Shown here piece by piece: positions 1 through 11,400 of a stretch of 23,675 bases of DNA (positions are counted from its first letter, which is position 1; every line of letters starts with the position of its first letter). The translations under genes were made by a program, and so were the position numbers. The notes beneath the pieces were generated by a model that was not told where the DNA came from, ran no database searches, and was given only the letters and a program-made list of their open reading frames with translations. Location: positions 1-23,675 of IMG/VR virus record IMGVR_UViG_3300046371_000107. One strand, given 5' to 3'. The DNA comes from a virus.

Positions 1-3000
1 CTGCTGTTCCTGTTGTATAAATTGCAGGATCATAAGGCACTTTGTATGAAAGCTCTCTTTCTGCTTCTGATAACAGTTTCATTTTAGCTGGATCAAAGAT
101 TTCTAAATCAAGAATTTTTGTATCATCTTCTGTATCGTATAATGAAATACGTTTAAACTTATCAATGTCAACTGTCTGTGGTTGTGAGCCAATAATGTTT
201 AGTGAATTTTGTCCTTCAGTTTTTTCAAATAATCTAACTGTACCTGTTTTAGGTCCATCGAATGCAATGTCAACTCCGTGCGGTGCAGGTGATATAAAGT
301 TGGGTGATCCAACTACTATAGCATTTCTTGTAGCATATAAACTAAATCCAAATGATTCATTTAAAGAAAGTGCTTCGTCAATTTTCTCTGATAAGAAGAA
401 CTTCTCATTTGTACCCTTTTTCTCAAATACATATACTGCCCCAGCAAACCCATCAAAGTCTCTAAACGTAGTTCTATTACTATCGTATGATGTTTGTGAA
501 GCATCAAATCTAGTTTGCAATACATACGGAGAGTTAGTTGCACCAATTGCAATTATTTCTGTGCCGCTTGATATTGAAATATCTTGGCCAAACATTTCAT
601 TTGGATAATCTGAATAACTTGTTAATTTTTGTTTTAGTCTATAAGCAAATTCTGTTGAGTCAGTATCAAACTTGAATACATAAGCACTACCTTGATTCTG
701 GAAGTTCTTGTCTGCTAATGGACTAGTTACAACTAATGTATTACCTGAATAGTCTAAGCCAATTGCATAACCAAACTTATCACCTGAACTAATTACTTCG
801 CTTGGATCAAGATCACTTAGGTATGGTAAAGCATCTGCGTTTATTTGTTGTAGTAATCTATAAACTCCAGCAGTGTTCTTTTTGTAAATGTAAACTTTAC
901 CTGAAGCAACACTTGTACTGTCACCCACGTTAACCCAAGGTTCGCCAGCATCTGGTGCTTCGTTGTAACTTCTGATTGTACTATCTGCACCTACTGCACT
1001 TGGTCCTAGATTTTGTAACTGATGATACCCGCCCTGATACTTAACTGTATCTCCTTGTGCATATTCGTAGTTAGGTCTCCAGTGGCCTTTATAGTTTGTA
1101 AAATATTGTCCATCACTGTTAGGTGCGCCTACTGCTAGTACTGTCCCGTCATAGTTCATTGCTAAAGAAGTACCAAAGCGATCATCTACTTTAATTAATT
1201 CAGTAAGTTGTTGATCATCAAGTAGTCCAGCATCAAGTGTTGAGCCATCATCGTTAGTCGCAATTGACATTGGAAGCGAAGCACCTGTTGTTACTTCGTC
1301 TAGTAGTACCCAATCATTTGATCCAGTTGTTAATGAACTTCCGTCTGCAACATTGTCAACTAATGCTTTCCACATATCACCATTTGAAAATACAATTGAA
1401 TCCTTAGGATAAAAAGTAGAATCATCAGCAGCATAAATGCCTTTGTAATTTTTATTGTAGTCTAAGTGCCAGCCATCTGTTGTATCATATGTGTAAAGAT
1501 ACACACGACCTTTTGCATCTTGTGAGCCAGGTGCTGATACTGACATGTAATAAGGTCCTGTACTACTTGCTTGACTAACTGCAATCTTCTGACCAAATCT
1601 TTCGTTGTCATAAGTTCTAGGACTTACTTGTATGTCATGTAAGTTCCACTGTTGAGACTGGTATTGGTAAATGAATATTACCCCTGTTTCAAAACCGCCT
1701 GTATTTGAACCATCTTGTTCAGCTTCAATTTTTTGTACTTCAACCCATTCGTTGCTGTATACATCAATAGTACTACCATCACCATTAATATTATCTTGTG
1801 CTTTGTAAAGTCTTCCTGAGAATAAAACAATATCGTTGACTATGTAGTTTGCGTTTACATCAAACAGCCCTTTGTATCTACTAGGAATACCACTTGCTGT
1901 GTGTGCGCCAACCATTAACCAATTGCTATCTGGGCTTAGTGCTAGTTCAAGACCAAACGATCCTGTAACATCTGTTGTTAACCATGTTGGTGGTTCAAGC
2001 AATTGCTTAGACGATAGACCAGTTGCACCTTGAATATAAACTCCTACCCTTGCTACATCAGGTATACCAACTATAACTTGTTTAAGTGTATCACTGTAAA
2101 CTGTTTTTGTACCAACACTTGTTGGATCGATGATACCAAAGTCAATAATTTTCTTACCTGTAAACTGTTTTTTCTTTTCAACAACTTCCCAACGTGAATT
2201 GACATTTGAATCTACAAATAGTTTCGCCCCGTCACTTAATAGTGCTAACTTTTCTGCATCAATATCATCGTAAGTAGTAAAACGTGATTCTGTTAGTAAC
2301 ATAGGATAAGCACCTGTGCTAGGCTCAAATCCTTGATCTGCATCATACTTTTCTGTATGCTGTACTGTAACTGTATTAGTTGTTGCTGCTTTTACTTTCC
2401 AAAACTGATTTAAGCCTGCTATTGTTTTGATACCAAATATATCATCAACTTTCAGCAAGTGTGTTTTTTCAAAAGTAAAAATTACTTCGTTATCATCATT
2501 ACTTTCTAAGTTTGTAATTTTTAAATCGTATACTGTATTTGCTCTAAGAACAGTCCATGAAGGTCCATCGAATGTAACCCATATATGATTATTGTCTTGT
2601 ACTGATGCAATTGCAAGATTTAATATTTCATCTCTGTTTGTAACTGTAAAGTCTGTTTGGCCTACTGCTACATACCCTGGTGTTAACATAGGCTTAGAAT
2701 CATAACTAACAGGATTAATTGCTGTTGTAAATGGCGTAGGACCAAATTCAAAGTTAGTAGAATCAACTCTATAGTATCTATCAACTTTATCTTGTGCTGA
2801 TGCTTCAACTAATACAGGTTGAGGATTTAATTTAAATTTGTCAGTGTCTAGTCTAATTTCAAGTCTTTCTGATTGATCAACGCCGCCTATCTGTCCTAGT
2901 CTGAAACCCCATTCCTCATTTAAGTCAACAGCAGCAGTAGAAGTATTATCACCTAGTTTTGTAAATAATTTGGTAATTGCATTAGGTGTACCTTTCTCTC

Positions 3001-6000
3001 TAATGAATCCTTGATACAATTTAAATTGTGTTGTTGGATCTTCGGATAAGTTTTCTAAATATGTTCTGCTTTGATATCCTACAGTATGTCTTGCAAGATC
3101 TCTTTGGCTTTTTCCTAAGCCTTCAGATGCTACATCAAAGTAATCTTCAATTTGATTAATTCTGTAATCAAAGTTAGGAATAAGTTGCTTTTCAGGTTCT
3201 GAATCTAGTTGTGTCCAATTAGCATCATTAAACTCTTCACCACTAGTATGGTTACCTCTTGCAGTATATTTGTATGCTCTATAAGATACAATGTCGCCTA
3301 ACTTATAATCGTAGTAAGGTGTCCAGGTTGCAAATGATACATTATCAAATAAGAAACCTGGGCTAGTATAATCACCGTCCCAATCTGTTGTTCTAAATCC
3401 TTGAGCTTTAATTCTTTCTTGTCTATAACCTGTTGCTTTATCAAAGATAGTATCATTGAAAACTGTTTTATCGTCAAACACAACAACGTGTTCTTTTAAA
3501 ACATAATTTAGTTTTAGTAAGTAGATACCTTCAGTTGTATTTGTTGTACTAATCGATATGTTTTGAAAGTCTCTCGAAACGTTTATAAACTTAGGATCTA
3601 TTGCTGAACCGTCTGCTTTTAAAACACTGTAGTCATAAAAACTATCTAGTAAATTATCAGCAACCCCAACTGCTAGTTTAACGTCCATATTCGTTGCACC
3701 TGGACTAACTGATAGCACAGAACCTACTGCCCAGTTGTGGACTGTCCAATACATAAATTCTTTTGATGCTGTTACAAAGTCTTGTACTACTTGATTAGTT
3801 CCATCGTAATTTGCAAAGTTAAAACCTAAACTTTTTAAGTGTGCTTGATATCCTAACAAGAAGTCAACAACGTCTTGTATAGTATTGTATTCTGTTCCGT
3901 AACTTACTTTCTTAACTTTGAAAGTATTAAAATTTCTACGCTGTTGAGCAGTAACAGCATTTGCAACTGGTAAGTCAGGTAGCTGTACTAAGTTACTTTT
4001 ATCAAACGTTTCTCCAGAGGTAAATGTTTGTGTTGCTCTATAAAATGATCCTCTGTATTCAACAATACCGCCGTTATTAAATCTTTTTTCTTTTTCCCAT
4101 GTTGCAAATGGTTCTGAAGTTCCTGCAACAGATATAACAGGATCTTTTTGTTGTGGGAATGTTTCAAATGTATTAAAGTAAGGATTAATGTCATCGTACC
4201 CATTAACTACCCAACCTTGTGTAGTTTTCTCAAAGATAACGCCACTGTATGTTACTGAGCTAATTGGCGAACTTACGTTAAAGATAATGTCATAGTTTTC
4301 TGGTGGAATAAACACACTTGCACTTGCTGAACTAGGATTTTTACTATCAAGCAAATACTTCTGCTGTTGTTTATCAACAAACCCGCTTACTCTTGAACTT
4401 AGTCTAACATTAATACAATCAATGTTCTTTTGTGCTTCAGCAACAGAAGCACCTTTAGACTTAATATAAGAAGCAATGTACATTGCAAGTCCTGCAACTT
4501 GTGTTTTTCCTGCTACAGGAAATTTTAAATCTGTTGGTGTTAAGAATGTATCTGATGTTACATTTACTAACTGATTTATAATGTTTCTTTTAGTTACAGA
4601 TCTATCAAAGTTTAATATTAAATAATCAAATGGCTTTAACAATGCTAATGCTGTTGTTACTGCAAAAGCATATTCTGAACTTGTTTTCCATGCGTTTTCA
4701 ACTGGACTGTCATCGCCTAATTTAAATGGTCCTCTGTTATTAACAAGCTGGAAGTTTCCTGCAAGACCTGATGTTAACGGATCAACAAGTTTACCATCAC
4801 AATCACAAGGAATATGATTTAAAATAGTTGTTCTAGCATATCTTGGATATATTCCTGCTCGTGTACCTTGAGCAATTTTACCTTGTGCAATATCTTCCCA
4901 TAATACTAAGTTACCGTTTGTGTAAGGTGCAACACCATATTCTGTATCCCACCAACTAGGTTTAATACTAAAGCCTAACATTTCCCAAGGGTGTGTATGA
5001 GGTCTATCAGTGTCGTAGAAGTGTTTGTAAACACCTCTCCAATATCCAGGCAAGTTTTCTTTGCCTGTAGGATCAGTCATGTTAGAATATGTATATGTAA
5101 ATGGTTCTGTATCTACAAAATAATCATTTGTTGTATAACCTAGGTTAGTATTTTGTACCCAAGATAAAAACTCTTGATTAATTACATTATCTAGTTCTTC
5201 TTTTGTAAATGTACTATTACCATAATATCCACCTAACGCTTTTTGTACATCAAAGATTTCAGGATCATATTCTTGTTTAATATTATTAAAAATACGTTTT
5301 TCAAATTCTAAAAGTAAGTCATCTCTATAATCATCGTATGCTGTAGTTTTACTTCCATCATGTCCTTGGATTATATTTTTAGGTACTCTATAAGTATCAT
5401 CTAAATATTTTATAGGCTCATACTTAGGATAAAGTCCTAAAGAACTAGGAGTTGGTGGCACATGGCTAAATGCTGTTGATACATATTCTCTTATTTCAAT
5501 TCTATCACCTGGTACAAGAGTTCCTGTTATTGTAATAAAGCCTAACGCACCATTAACTTCGTAATCTTTTCCAACAATAAGTTGTACATCGTTAAGGTAA
5601 ACATATGCTGCTTTCCTACTTAATGTTTCTAAATCAAAATTTTCATTAAGTGTAAAATTCTTAATACCAGGATCATCAACTACATATTCAGTTTTAGTAA
5701 ATGCTCCAGCACCTATCATATCTGTGTCTGCAAAAGGACTTTCGATAGTTTTAGTTTTTGTAATATTTTCTATAATATTATCTAAAAAGTCTGAAGTATT
5801 CTCGTTAAAGTCAACTTCGGTTGCTTTCTTAATAATATTTTGTTTAAAAATTGTATATGCTTTTTTAGCATATCTAAGAGACTTTACAATGTTAACATCT
5901 TTATCATTGACCAGTAACGTAGAAACTGCTGCGAAGCCTGAGTGCTTCATAAATCTTGTTGAGTTCTTCTGATAACCGTCTACGTCTCTTAGGTTTGAAA

Positions 6001-8470
6001 CTCCTGGAACAGATCCTACAACTCTCCTATCAAATTCAAGAGATGATTTTAAATGGTCAGTTGCTTGTCCTAGTGTAAATGTTTTTAACTGTTCGTTGAG
6101 AGGATTTTTTTCTAGCCCTGCTGGTATTTGATAGTAACCTTGATCAGGCTTAACTGCTGCAACTACTTTTACAGATAGTACATCATTTATACTAAATGTT
6201 CTATCAAACGTAAATTGATTTGCACTTCTAGTATATGTATTAGTAATATACTCGCCATTTAGATAAAAATTAATTAGTGCATCGCTTGGAAGTGTTTCCC
6301 AATCAACAGTATTAAATATTCCTATTGAATCTGCTGTATTAAATGTATACTGATCAATAATTGGCTGTATGTAAGTTTTATCAGTTGCTATCCAACCGTT
6401 AGCATATACTCCATTAATTTTATAGAATCCTGTGTTGGTGTTCTTGGTATATTGTTTTTGCAATAATGTGTAAACAAATTTTTCTGTTTCAAAACTCCAA
6501 TCAAATACAATATCACCTACGTTATTAATGTTTGCATATGTTAATGCAAATCCTAATTCTGTGTCTACAACACCACTACCAATCTTATAACCTAAAAGGT
6601 TACTACCTACAAAACTTGATACAGGATATGTAGTTTCGTTTGAAAATGCAACTCCTGTAGAATCATACAATTCAAATTTAGGTGCTTGGTTAGCACTAAT
6701 TTTTTCTTGACTACGTTTCCAAGTCGACCCGTCATAATGATACATCTTACCAGAGTTAACTGTACCTCGTCTTACTAATACGCCTTCGTTAAATGCTGAC
6801 AATGTATCAGTAGTTTCTTTTAAGTTAATTTGTGTTGTATTGTTGTGTCTTACAAACTTTACTTCATAAATTCTATTGTTTGCTAGACTATCTGTATCTG
6901 CAATAACTAAAACTCTTGCACCTTCAAACAAAAATTCGCCATCAATGTTATAACCTTGCGAACCTTCAATTTTAGAAAAGACATCATCTGTAAATGTATC
7001 TACATAGTCAACTGTTTGTTTTGCAACGCCACCGTGATTATATAATTGTATATCAGGAAGGAATTCAATAATAGGTCTTTTAGCTCTAGCTGACTCCAAC
7101 GAATCAAAGTCTTGATTTCTAAGTTTGTATGCTGACTCTAAAACAGTTCTGTGGAACCATCTATTATATCTGGACCACGGGTTTGAGTCTTGGCTGTTTC
7201 TAGAAATTGTAATATAATCTTTATTACCAGGATACTGTGACGCATCGTCAAAAGGCTGTGTATCAAATCCTTGATTGTCAAATAGTATATCAGGAGAGTC
7301 TGTGTCTAATGGCGGTGGTACTAAGTCAGCAAATCTAATTAATTTAATTTCACTTCCTACACCTTCAATTAACCACTGTCCTTCTGCATACTTAGACGGC
7401 TGTACTTGTCCTCTAAACTCTACAACTAAACCGTTTGTAAATTCAAGTCCATCTGCTGTTGTGTAATTTACTTTACCTACAATTTCTTTATCAACATCAA
7501 TAAAAGTATTTGTGTCAATATCCGCAATAATAAATCTTCCTAGTCTATTAGGAGTAACATCACTTTGATAATATAAAATATCTGGTGAGTTTTGTGGAAC
7601 TTTAAATGTAACTGTTCCTACTTTTGCGCCGTTACCTTCTACTCCATCATTGTATAGTAGTGATGCAAAGCCTGCATCATTTGAAACTAGTTTCCAATCT
7701 TGTGAATCAATTGTAATACTGCTTCCGTCTAACGGACTAGTTTCATTAACACACTTCCAAAGTTGTTTATCGAATACTGCTAGTTCTCCTGGAAAATATG
7801 CTTTGTTAGCATTAAATTCTAATGAACCTGTGTCGTAATTATTTCTAATATAGAAACCTTCTGCGGGAGAATTAATTTCAAATTTGTACTCTTGCCCTCT
7901 ATACAAAGTAATGTCGGGATTGTTAGTTACGCTATCTGGTGTAACTATCCAACTGTTTATTCCTGTTCCTACTTTATATGTACTTTGAATATTTGCTGCT
8001 TGTCCGTATACATCTATAGATGGTGGACCTCCAGGAATCCAATAGTATTCTCTATAGTTAACAAACTTGTCCCATATAATAGGTGGGTTCCAGCTGTAGT
8101 GTTCCTGCTCTGTAGTTTTATCATCTCTCTCATTAGCATTACCGAAAAATTCGATCATGCTTTTAAGATCAATATAATCTTTAAACTTTAAAATTTCTTG
8201 GTTTTCTTCAACCGTAACCGCTGGCTCAAGTTGATAGCGACTTCTTAGAGTTTGATCTGTATCAAGATAAACATCTTTACCAGTAAATGTTTTTCCGTAA
8301 CGCTTACCGATGTAACCTACAGTTTTATCAACAACACCTGGTTGAACTAGTGGATCAAGTACACCTGATAAAAATTTATCATTGGCTGGCGTTTGAAAGA
8401 CATTAGGTAGTAAGTCTTTACTTTTTCTAATAGGTATTTCACTGTTAGGAAACTTTTTGTTATCTGCCAT
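1..8470 (-). CDS. Giant baseplate/tail structural protein, partial (C-terminus beyond window)
   Basis: This frame is open from an ATG at 8470 to the left edge: 2,823 codons with no stop, so the protein is larger than that. It starts inside the gp6 stop (TAATG), with GGAGGT 11 nt upstream. In T4 the gene after gp6 is gp7 (1,032 residues), a baseplate wedge protein. The position suggests a wedge or peripheral baseplate role here, but I see no gp7 signature. Visible modules: segments resembling chitin-binding CBM5/12 domains (aromatics around 'GDxVxYxGxxYxA' and a late Trp) near residues 216-259, 1456-1501, 1716-1756, 2201-2243, 2336-2391 and 2458-2516; and FG-GAP-like propeller repeats ('RFGTSLAMNYDGTVLAVGAP' type) near residues 2165-2724. 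A Trp-rich conserved-looking stretch (HPWEMLGFSIKPSWWDTEYG) lies near nt 4945-5005. Together these suggest glycan or surface adhesion (inference). Late expression is expected from the operon. Confidence 0.85.
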   Translation of the reverse strand, partial: MADNKKFPNSEIPIRKSKDLLPNVFQTPANDKFLSGVLDPLVQPGVVDKTVGYIGKRYGKTFTGKDVYLDTDQTLRSRYQLEPAVTVEENQEILKFKDYIDLKSMIEFFGNANERDDKTTEQEHYSWNPPIIWDKFVNYREYYWIPGGPPSIDVYGQAANIQSTYKVGTGINSWIVTPDSVTNNPDITLYRGQEYKFEINSPAEGFYIRNNYDTGSLEFNANKAYFPGELAVFDKQLWKCVNETSPLDGSSITIDSQDWKLVSNDAGFASLLYNDGVEGNGAKVGTVTFKVPQNSPDILYYQSDVTPNRLGRFIIADIDTNTFIDVDKEIVGKVNYTTADGLEFTNGLVVEFRGQVQPSKYAEGQWLIEGVGSEIKLIRFADLVPPPLDTDSPDILFDNQGFDTQPFDDASQYPGNKDYITISRNSQDSNPWSRYNRWFHRTVLESAYKLRNQDFDSLESARAKRPIIEFLPDIQLYNHGGVAKQTVDYVDTFTDDVFSKIEGSQGYNIDGEFLFEGARVLVIADTDSLANNRIYEVKFVRHNNTTQINLKETTDTLSAFNEGVLVRRGTVNSGKMYHYDGSTWKRSQEKISANQAPKFELYDSTGVAFSNETTYPVSSFVGSNLLGYKIGSGVVDTELGFALTYANINNVGDIVFDWSFETEKFVYTLLQKQYTKNTNTGFYKINGVYANGWIATDKTYIQPIIDQYTFNTADSIGIFNTVDWETLPSDALINFYLNGEYITNTYTRSANQFTFDRTFSINDVLSVKVVAAVKPDQGYYQIPAGLEKNPLNEQLKTFTLGQATDHLKSSLEFDRRVVGSVPGVSNLRDVDGYQKNSTRFMKHSGFAAVSTLLVNDKDVNIVKSLRYAKKAYTIFKQNIIKKATEVDFNENTSDFLDNIIENITKTKTIESPFADTDMIGAGAFTKTEYVVDDPGIKNFTLNENFDLETLSRKAAYVYLNDVQLIVGKDYEVNGALGFITITGTLVPGDRIEIREYVSTAFSHVPPTPSSLGLYPKYEPIKYLDDTYRVPKNIIQGHDGSKTTAYDDYRDDLLLEFEKRIFNNIKQEYDPEIFDVQKALGGYYGNSTFTKEELDNVINQEFLSWVQNTNLGYTTNDYFVDTEPFTYTYSNMTDPTGKENLPGYWRGVYKHFYDTDRPHTHPWEMLGFSIKPSWWDTEYGVAPYTNGNLVLWEDIAQGKIAQGTRAGIYPRYARTTILNHIPCDCDGKLVDPLTSGLAGNFQLVNNRGPFKLGDDSPVENAWKTSSEYAFAVTTALALLKPFDYLILNFDRSVTKRNIINQLVNVTSDTFLTPTDLKFPVAGKTQVAGLAMYIASYIKSKGASVAEAQKNIDCINVRLSSRVSGFVDKQQQKYLLDSKNPSSASASVFIPPENYDIIFNVSSPISSVTYSGVIFEKTTQGWVVNGYDDINPYFNTFETFPQQKDPVISVAGTSEPFATWEKEKRFNNGGIVEYRGSFYRATQTFTSGETFDKSNLVQLPDLPVANAVTAQQRRNFNTFKVKKVSYGTEYNTIQDVVDFLLGYQAHLKSLGFNFANYDGTNQVVQDFVTASKEFMYWTVHNWAVGSVLSVSPGATNMDVKLAVGVADNLLDSFYDYSVLKADGSAIDPKFINVSRDFQNISISTTNTTEGIYLLKLNYVLKEHVVVFDDKTVFNDTIFDKATGYRQERIKAQGFRTTDWDGDYTSPGFLFDNVSFATWTPYYDYKLGDIVSYRAYKYTARGNHTSGEEFNDANWTQLDSEPEKQLIPNFDYRINQIEDYFDVASEGLGKSQRDLARHTVGYQSRTYLENLSEDPTTQFKLYQGFIREKGTPNAITKLFTKLGDNTSTAAVDLNEEWGFRLGQIGGVDQSERLEIRLDTDKFKLNPQPVLVEASAQDKVDRYYRVDSTNFEFGPTPFTTAINPVSYDSKPMLTPGYVAVGQTDFTVTNRDEILNLAIASVQDNNHIWVTFDGPSWTVLRANTVYDLKITNLESNDDNEVIFTFEKTHLLKVDDIFGIKTIAGLNQFWKVKAATTNTVTVQHTEKYDADQGFEPSTGAYPMLLTESRFTTYDDIDAEKLALLSDGAKLFVDSNVNSRWEVVEKKKQFTGKKIIDFGIIDPTSVGTKTVYSDTLKQVIVGIPDVARVGVYIQGATGLSSKQLLEPPTWLTTDVTGSFGLELALSPDSNWLMVGAHTASGIPSRYKGLFDVNANYIVNDIVLFSGRLYKAQDNINGDGSTIDVYSNEWVEVQKIEAEQDGSNTGGFETGVIFIYQYQSQQWNLHDIQVSPRTYDNERFGQKIAVSQASSTGPYYMSVSAPGSQDAKGRVYLYTYDTTDGWHLDYNKNYKGIYAADDSTFYPKDSIVFSNGDMWKALVDNVADGSSLTTGSNDWVLLDEVTTGASLPMSIATNDDGSTLDAGLLDDQQLTELIKVDDRFGTSLAMNYDGTVLAVGAPNSDGQYFTNYKGHWRPNYEYAQGDTVKYQGGYHQLQNLGPSAVGADSTIRSYNEAPDAGEPWVNVGDSTSVASGKVYIYKKNTAGVYRLLQQINADALPYLSDLDPSEVISSGDKFGYAIGLDYSGNTLVVTSPLADKNFQNQGSAYVFKFDTDSTEFAYRLKQKLTSYSDYPNEMFGQDISISSGTEIIAIGATNSPYVLQTRFDASQTSYDSNRTTFRDFDGFAGAVYVFEKKGTNEKFFLSEKIDEALSLNESFGFSLYATRNAIVVGSPNFISPAPHGVDIAFDGPKTGTVRLFEKTEGQNSLNIIGSQPQTVDIDKFKRISLYDTEDDTKILDLEIFDPAKMKLLSEAERELSYKVPYDPAIYTTGTA

Positions 8471-11400
8471 TAGTAACTAGAACCTCCGCTGCTAGAAGAA
8501 CTTGATGAACTAGAGCTGGATGAACTAGAACTGGATGAACTAGAACTGGATGAACTAGAACTGGATGAACTAGAACTGGATGAACTAGGACTGGATGAAC
8601 TAGATGTGGTATTTGCCGTTGAGCCAACTGTTATAGTTGTTGTGCTGGAACTAATTTCGGCAGCAGTAATACTTGCTACAATTTCAATATCATCAACAGT
8701 GGCACCACTAACAAAAATTTCGTCTGGTTTACTTTGTATTTCAAACAGGCTACCAAATGCCTGTGATGGCTGTCTTGGCAATATAACAAAATTTGATATA
8801 TCAGGCGAAACTACATTTAGTATGTAAGTTGAAAGTTCGCTTAGATAGAATCTATCTCCAAAGTCCCAGTTATTAACATCAAAGAACTGATTCATTGCTG
8901 TTATGATTCTTACTTTTAAATCATTATTGTTAAGATTTCTTGTAGGATTTTTAACTACTTTAAACTGAGCTTGTACCTTAGTATCAGCAGTACTGCCAAA
9001 CAACACTTTGTACTTCACAGGATGGTAAACAACTTCATCACTGATCGACTTAATAGCGTTTAGTCCTGTACCAAACGTTACCCTAAGTTCGTCATTTGTC
9101 GGTGCAGTCGGCTCTGTTGTACGAGCACCTGCTAGAAAATTTCTAAATTCTGTATCATAAGATCTAGTTAGAAGGTAAAGGTCAATAATGTTTGTTACAC
9201 TAGGATCAATTCTTCTATCTTCGCTGGCTGAATGTGTGTATTGAAACTTAATATTGTCTCTACCAATATTTGCTCTGTATGTAGGATCTAATATAAGTGT
9301 ATTAGTTGTACTGTCAACACGTTTAACTCTGTTTTCTGCACTATCATAAAAGTATATTAACTGCCCATCTGTATAATTGTTAACATTAACCAATGATTCT
9401 TTTTCAATTACTAAGATAGGAGTTACTGCTGGGTCAACTAAGTTGAATACTGTCGTACCATAATTATCTTTCTCTGATTTAAAGAAAAGAAATTTTAAAT
9501 CAAGATCTTCACCGACAACATTAACAAATGACTCTGGATTGTCAATAACACCGTCTTGATCAGAATCTCTAAATCCTAATCTAATTTCTTTTGTACTTTC
9601 ATAACCGTCGTCAAACTTGATTACATCTGCAACTTCAAATGGATAATCTCGTACTAAAGATCCTGTGCCAACATTTTTAGAATTAATACCTAAAACATTT
9701 ACAACATCTTTTTCAACCTTACCTGTTAAACTGTTATATGCTTTTTCATTTTTATCAAAGTAAAATCTATTTTGCTTTTTACTACCAAACACATAGTTAA
9801 GTGTACGTGTTCGTACAATATATTGATCGTTGTCTTTTACAAATGCCATAATCCAAGAACTATCTAGGTTATTATTTGTTACGTCACCTGATTTACCTAA
9901 ACTAAATGGTGAAGTTAAGTCTAAGTTTTGATTTTGAATAATTTTCCAACTAGAATCTGTATCATCGTATCTCAACCCAAAGTTTAAATTTGCAAAGGCT
10001 TGATTAACCATTGACGATTCAAGTGCATCTGAAAGATCTGTTACAAACTTAGGAACAATTCTTGAAGCAACTGCATCTGAAGGTACATTATCATTAAACA
10101 CAATAGGTCCAATGCCTTTTGCATTGGCTCCTGTGCCTGCGTTTGTTCCGTCACCTGCAACACTAATAACTTTTGTCCAGATAAAATCCGTTGCACCAGC
10201 ATGATCAGCAGCGCCATTCATAAGTGTTCCGTCAGGCATGAAGTGCTTGCCTTCTGGTGCAACAAATTTAACATTTGCTCCTGCTGTAATGTACTTTAAG
10301 TTATTAGTAGAATACGTGCCTACTTTAAGTAGCGATAAATCAACTTTGTTTTTAAAATAACCAGTACCTTGATTAATACCGTTTGTAGACGCATTCCATA
10401 CAATATTATCGCTTGTAAATAAAATGCTGTCGTATTTTGTAAAGTAAAAATTGTATACATCTGTTTCTGTAAAGACACCTTCTACTTTTTGTTTAATAAA
10501 GTTAATAATGTCTGATCTGTTTGTAAATTTAAAAGCAAGTGACTTTTCATCTTCTTCTTTATACATATAACCGTCTGTACCAAATACATTAACAGAACTA
10601 TATTTTCCACTTGCATCAATAAGATCAAAGTTACGTGATAAACCACTTGATGTTCTATTTGATGCTTTTACTTTTAAAATGTTTTGTGATGTTGATAGAG
10701 GTGCAAGATTATAATCTTCACCAGTAATCATTCTATTTTGTGTGTAATAATTTGCAGGTGCATTCTTTTTAATAGATGCAACTGACTCTGTAGGAGTTGC
10801 TGTTGCAACAGTTGACTGTAACGCCATTCCAATTGTTAATGTATGTGCAATGCCTGCTTGGTTAATATACTCAACTGAGATATTAACGTTTTTCATTTCA
10901 CTAGGTGAAATCGTATAACTTAATCCATTACTAATTCTATAATAAGTTCTAAAAGAACCTTTAGGTAAGTTACCATACACACCGTCAGCAAAAGTTAAAT
11001 CAATCATATCGGTTTGTTTAGTTTCTACACCGTAAATATTTCTGATATCTCCAGTCAAGCTATTGTAAGCAATATTGTTTCCTGTAAGGCTTGATACTTT
11101 TGTCCACTCTTGAGCTTGGCTTCCGTTTGCAAGTAATTCAAACAACCAAACGTCATCGTTGTTAATTCCTTTTGCATCAACTGCAACTTTTTCATTTGTT
11201 GATGGCGCATCAATTGTAAAGTCTGCTAACTCCAAAGAACCTTGTTTGAAGTGCATAAAAAATCCTGTATTAGGACTTGCTGGACCTTTGTTGTCCTGTC
11301 TGTAAAGAAATCCTAGTTGGTTACCAGGTGTAGGTGCTTCCTCGTAAATCTCTTCTGCACCTTTGAATGTTGTACTTAAAATTTCAAACACCATTTGTCT

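Noticed and set aside
42-608. A 188-codon plus-strand frame at the left edge
   Set aside because: It lies opposite the FG-GAP region of the giant minus-strand gene, has an unremarkable, Ser/Asn-rich translation and no ribosome site, while the minus frame is open through the whole region and shows clear repeats.
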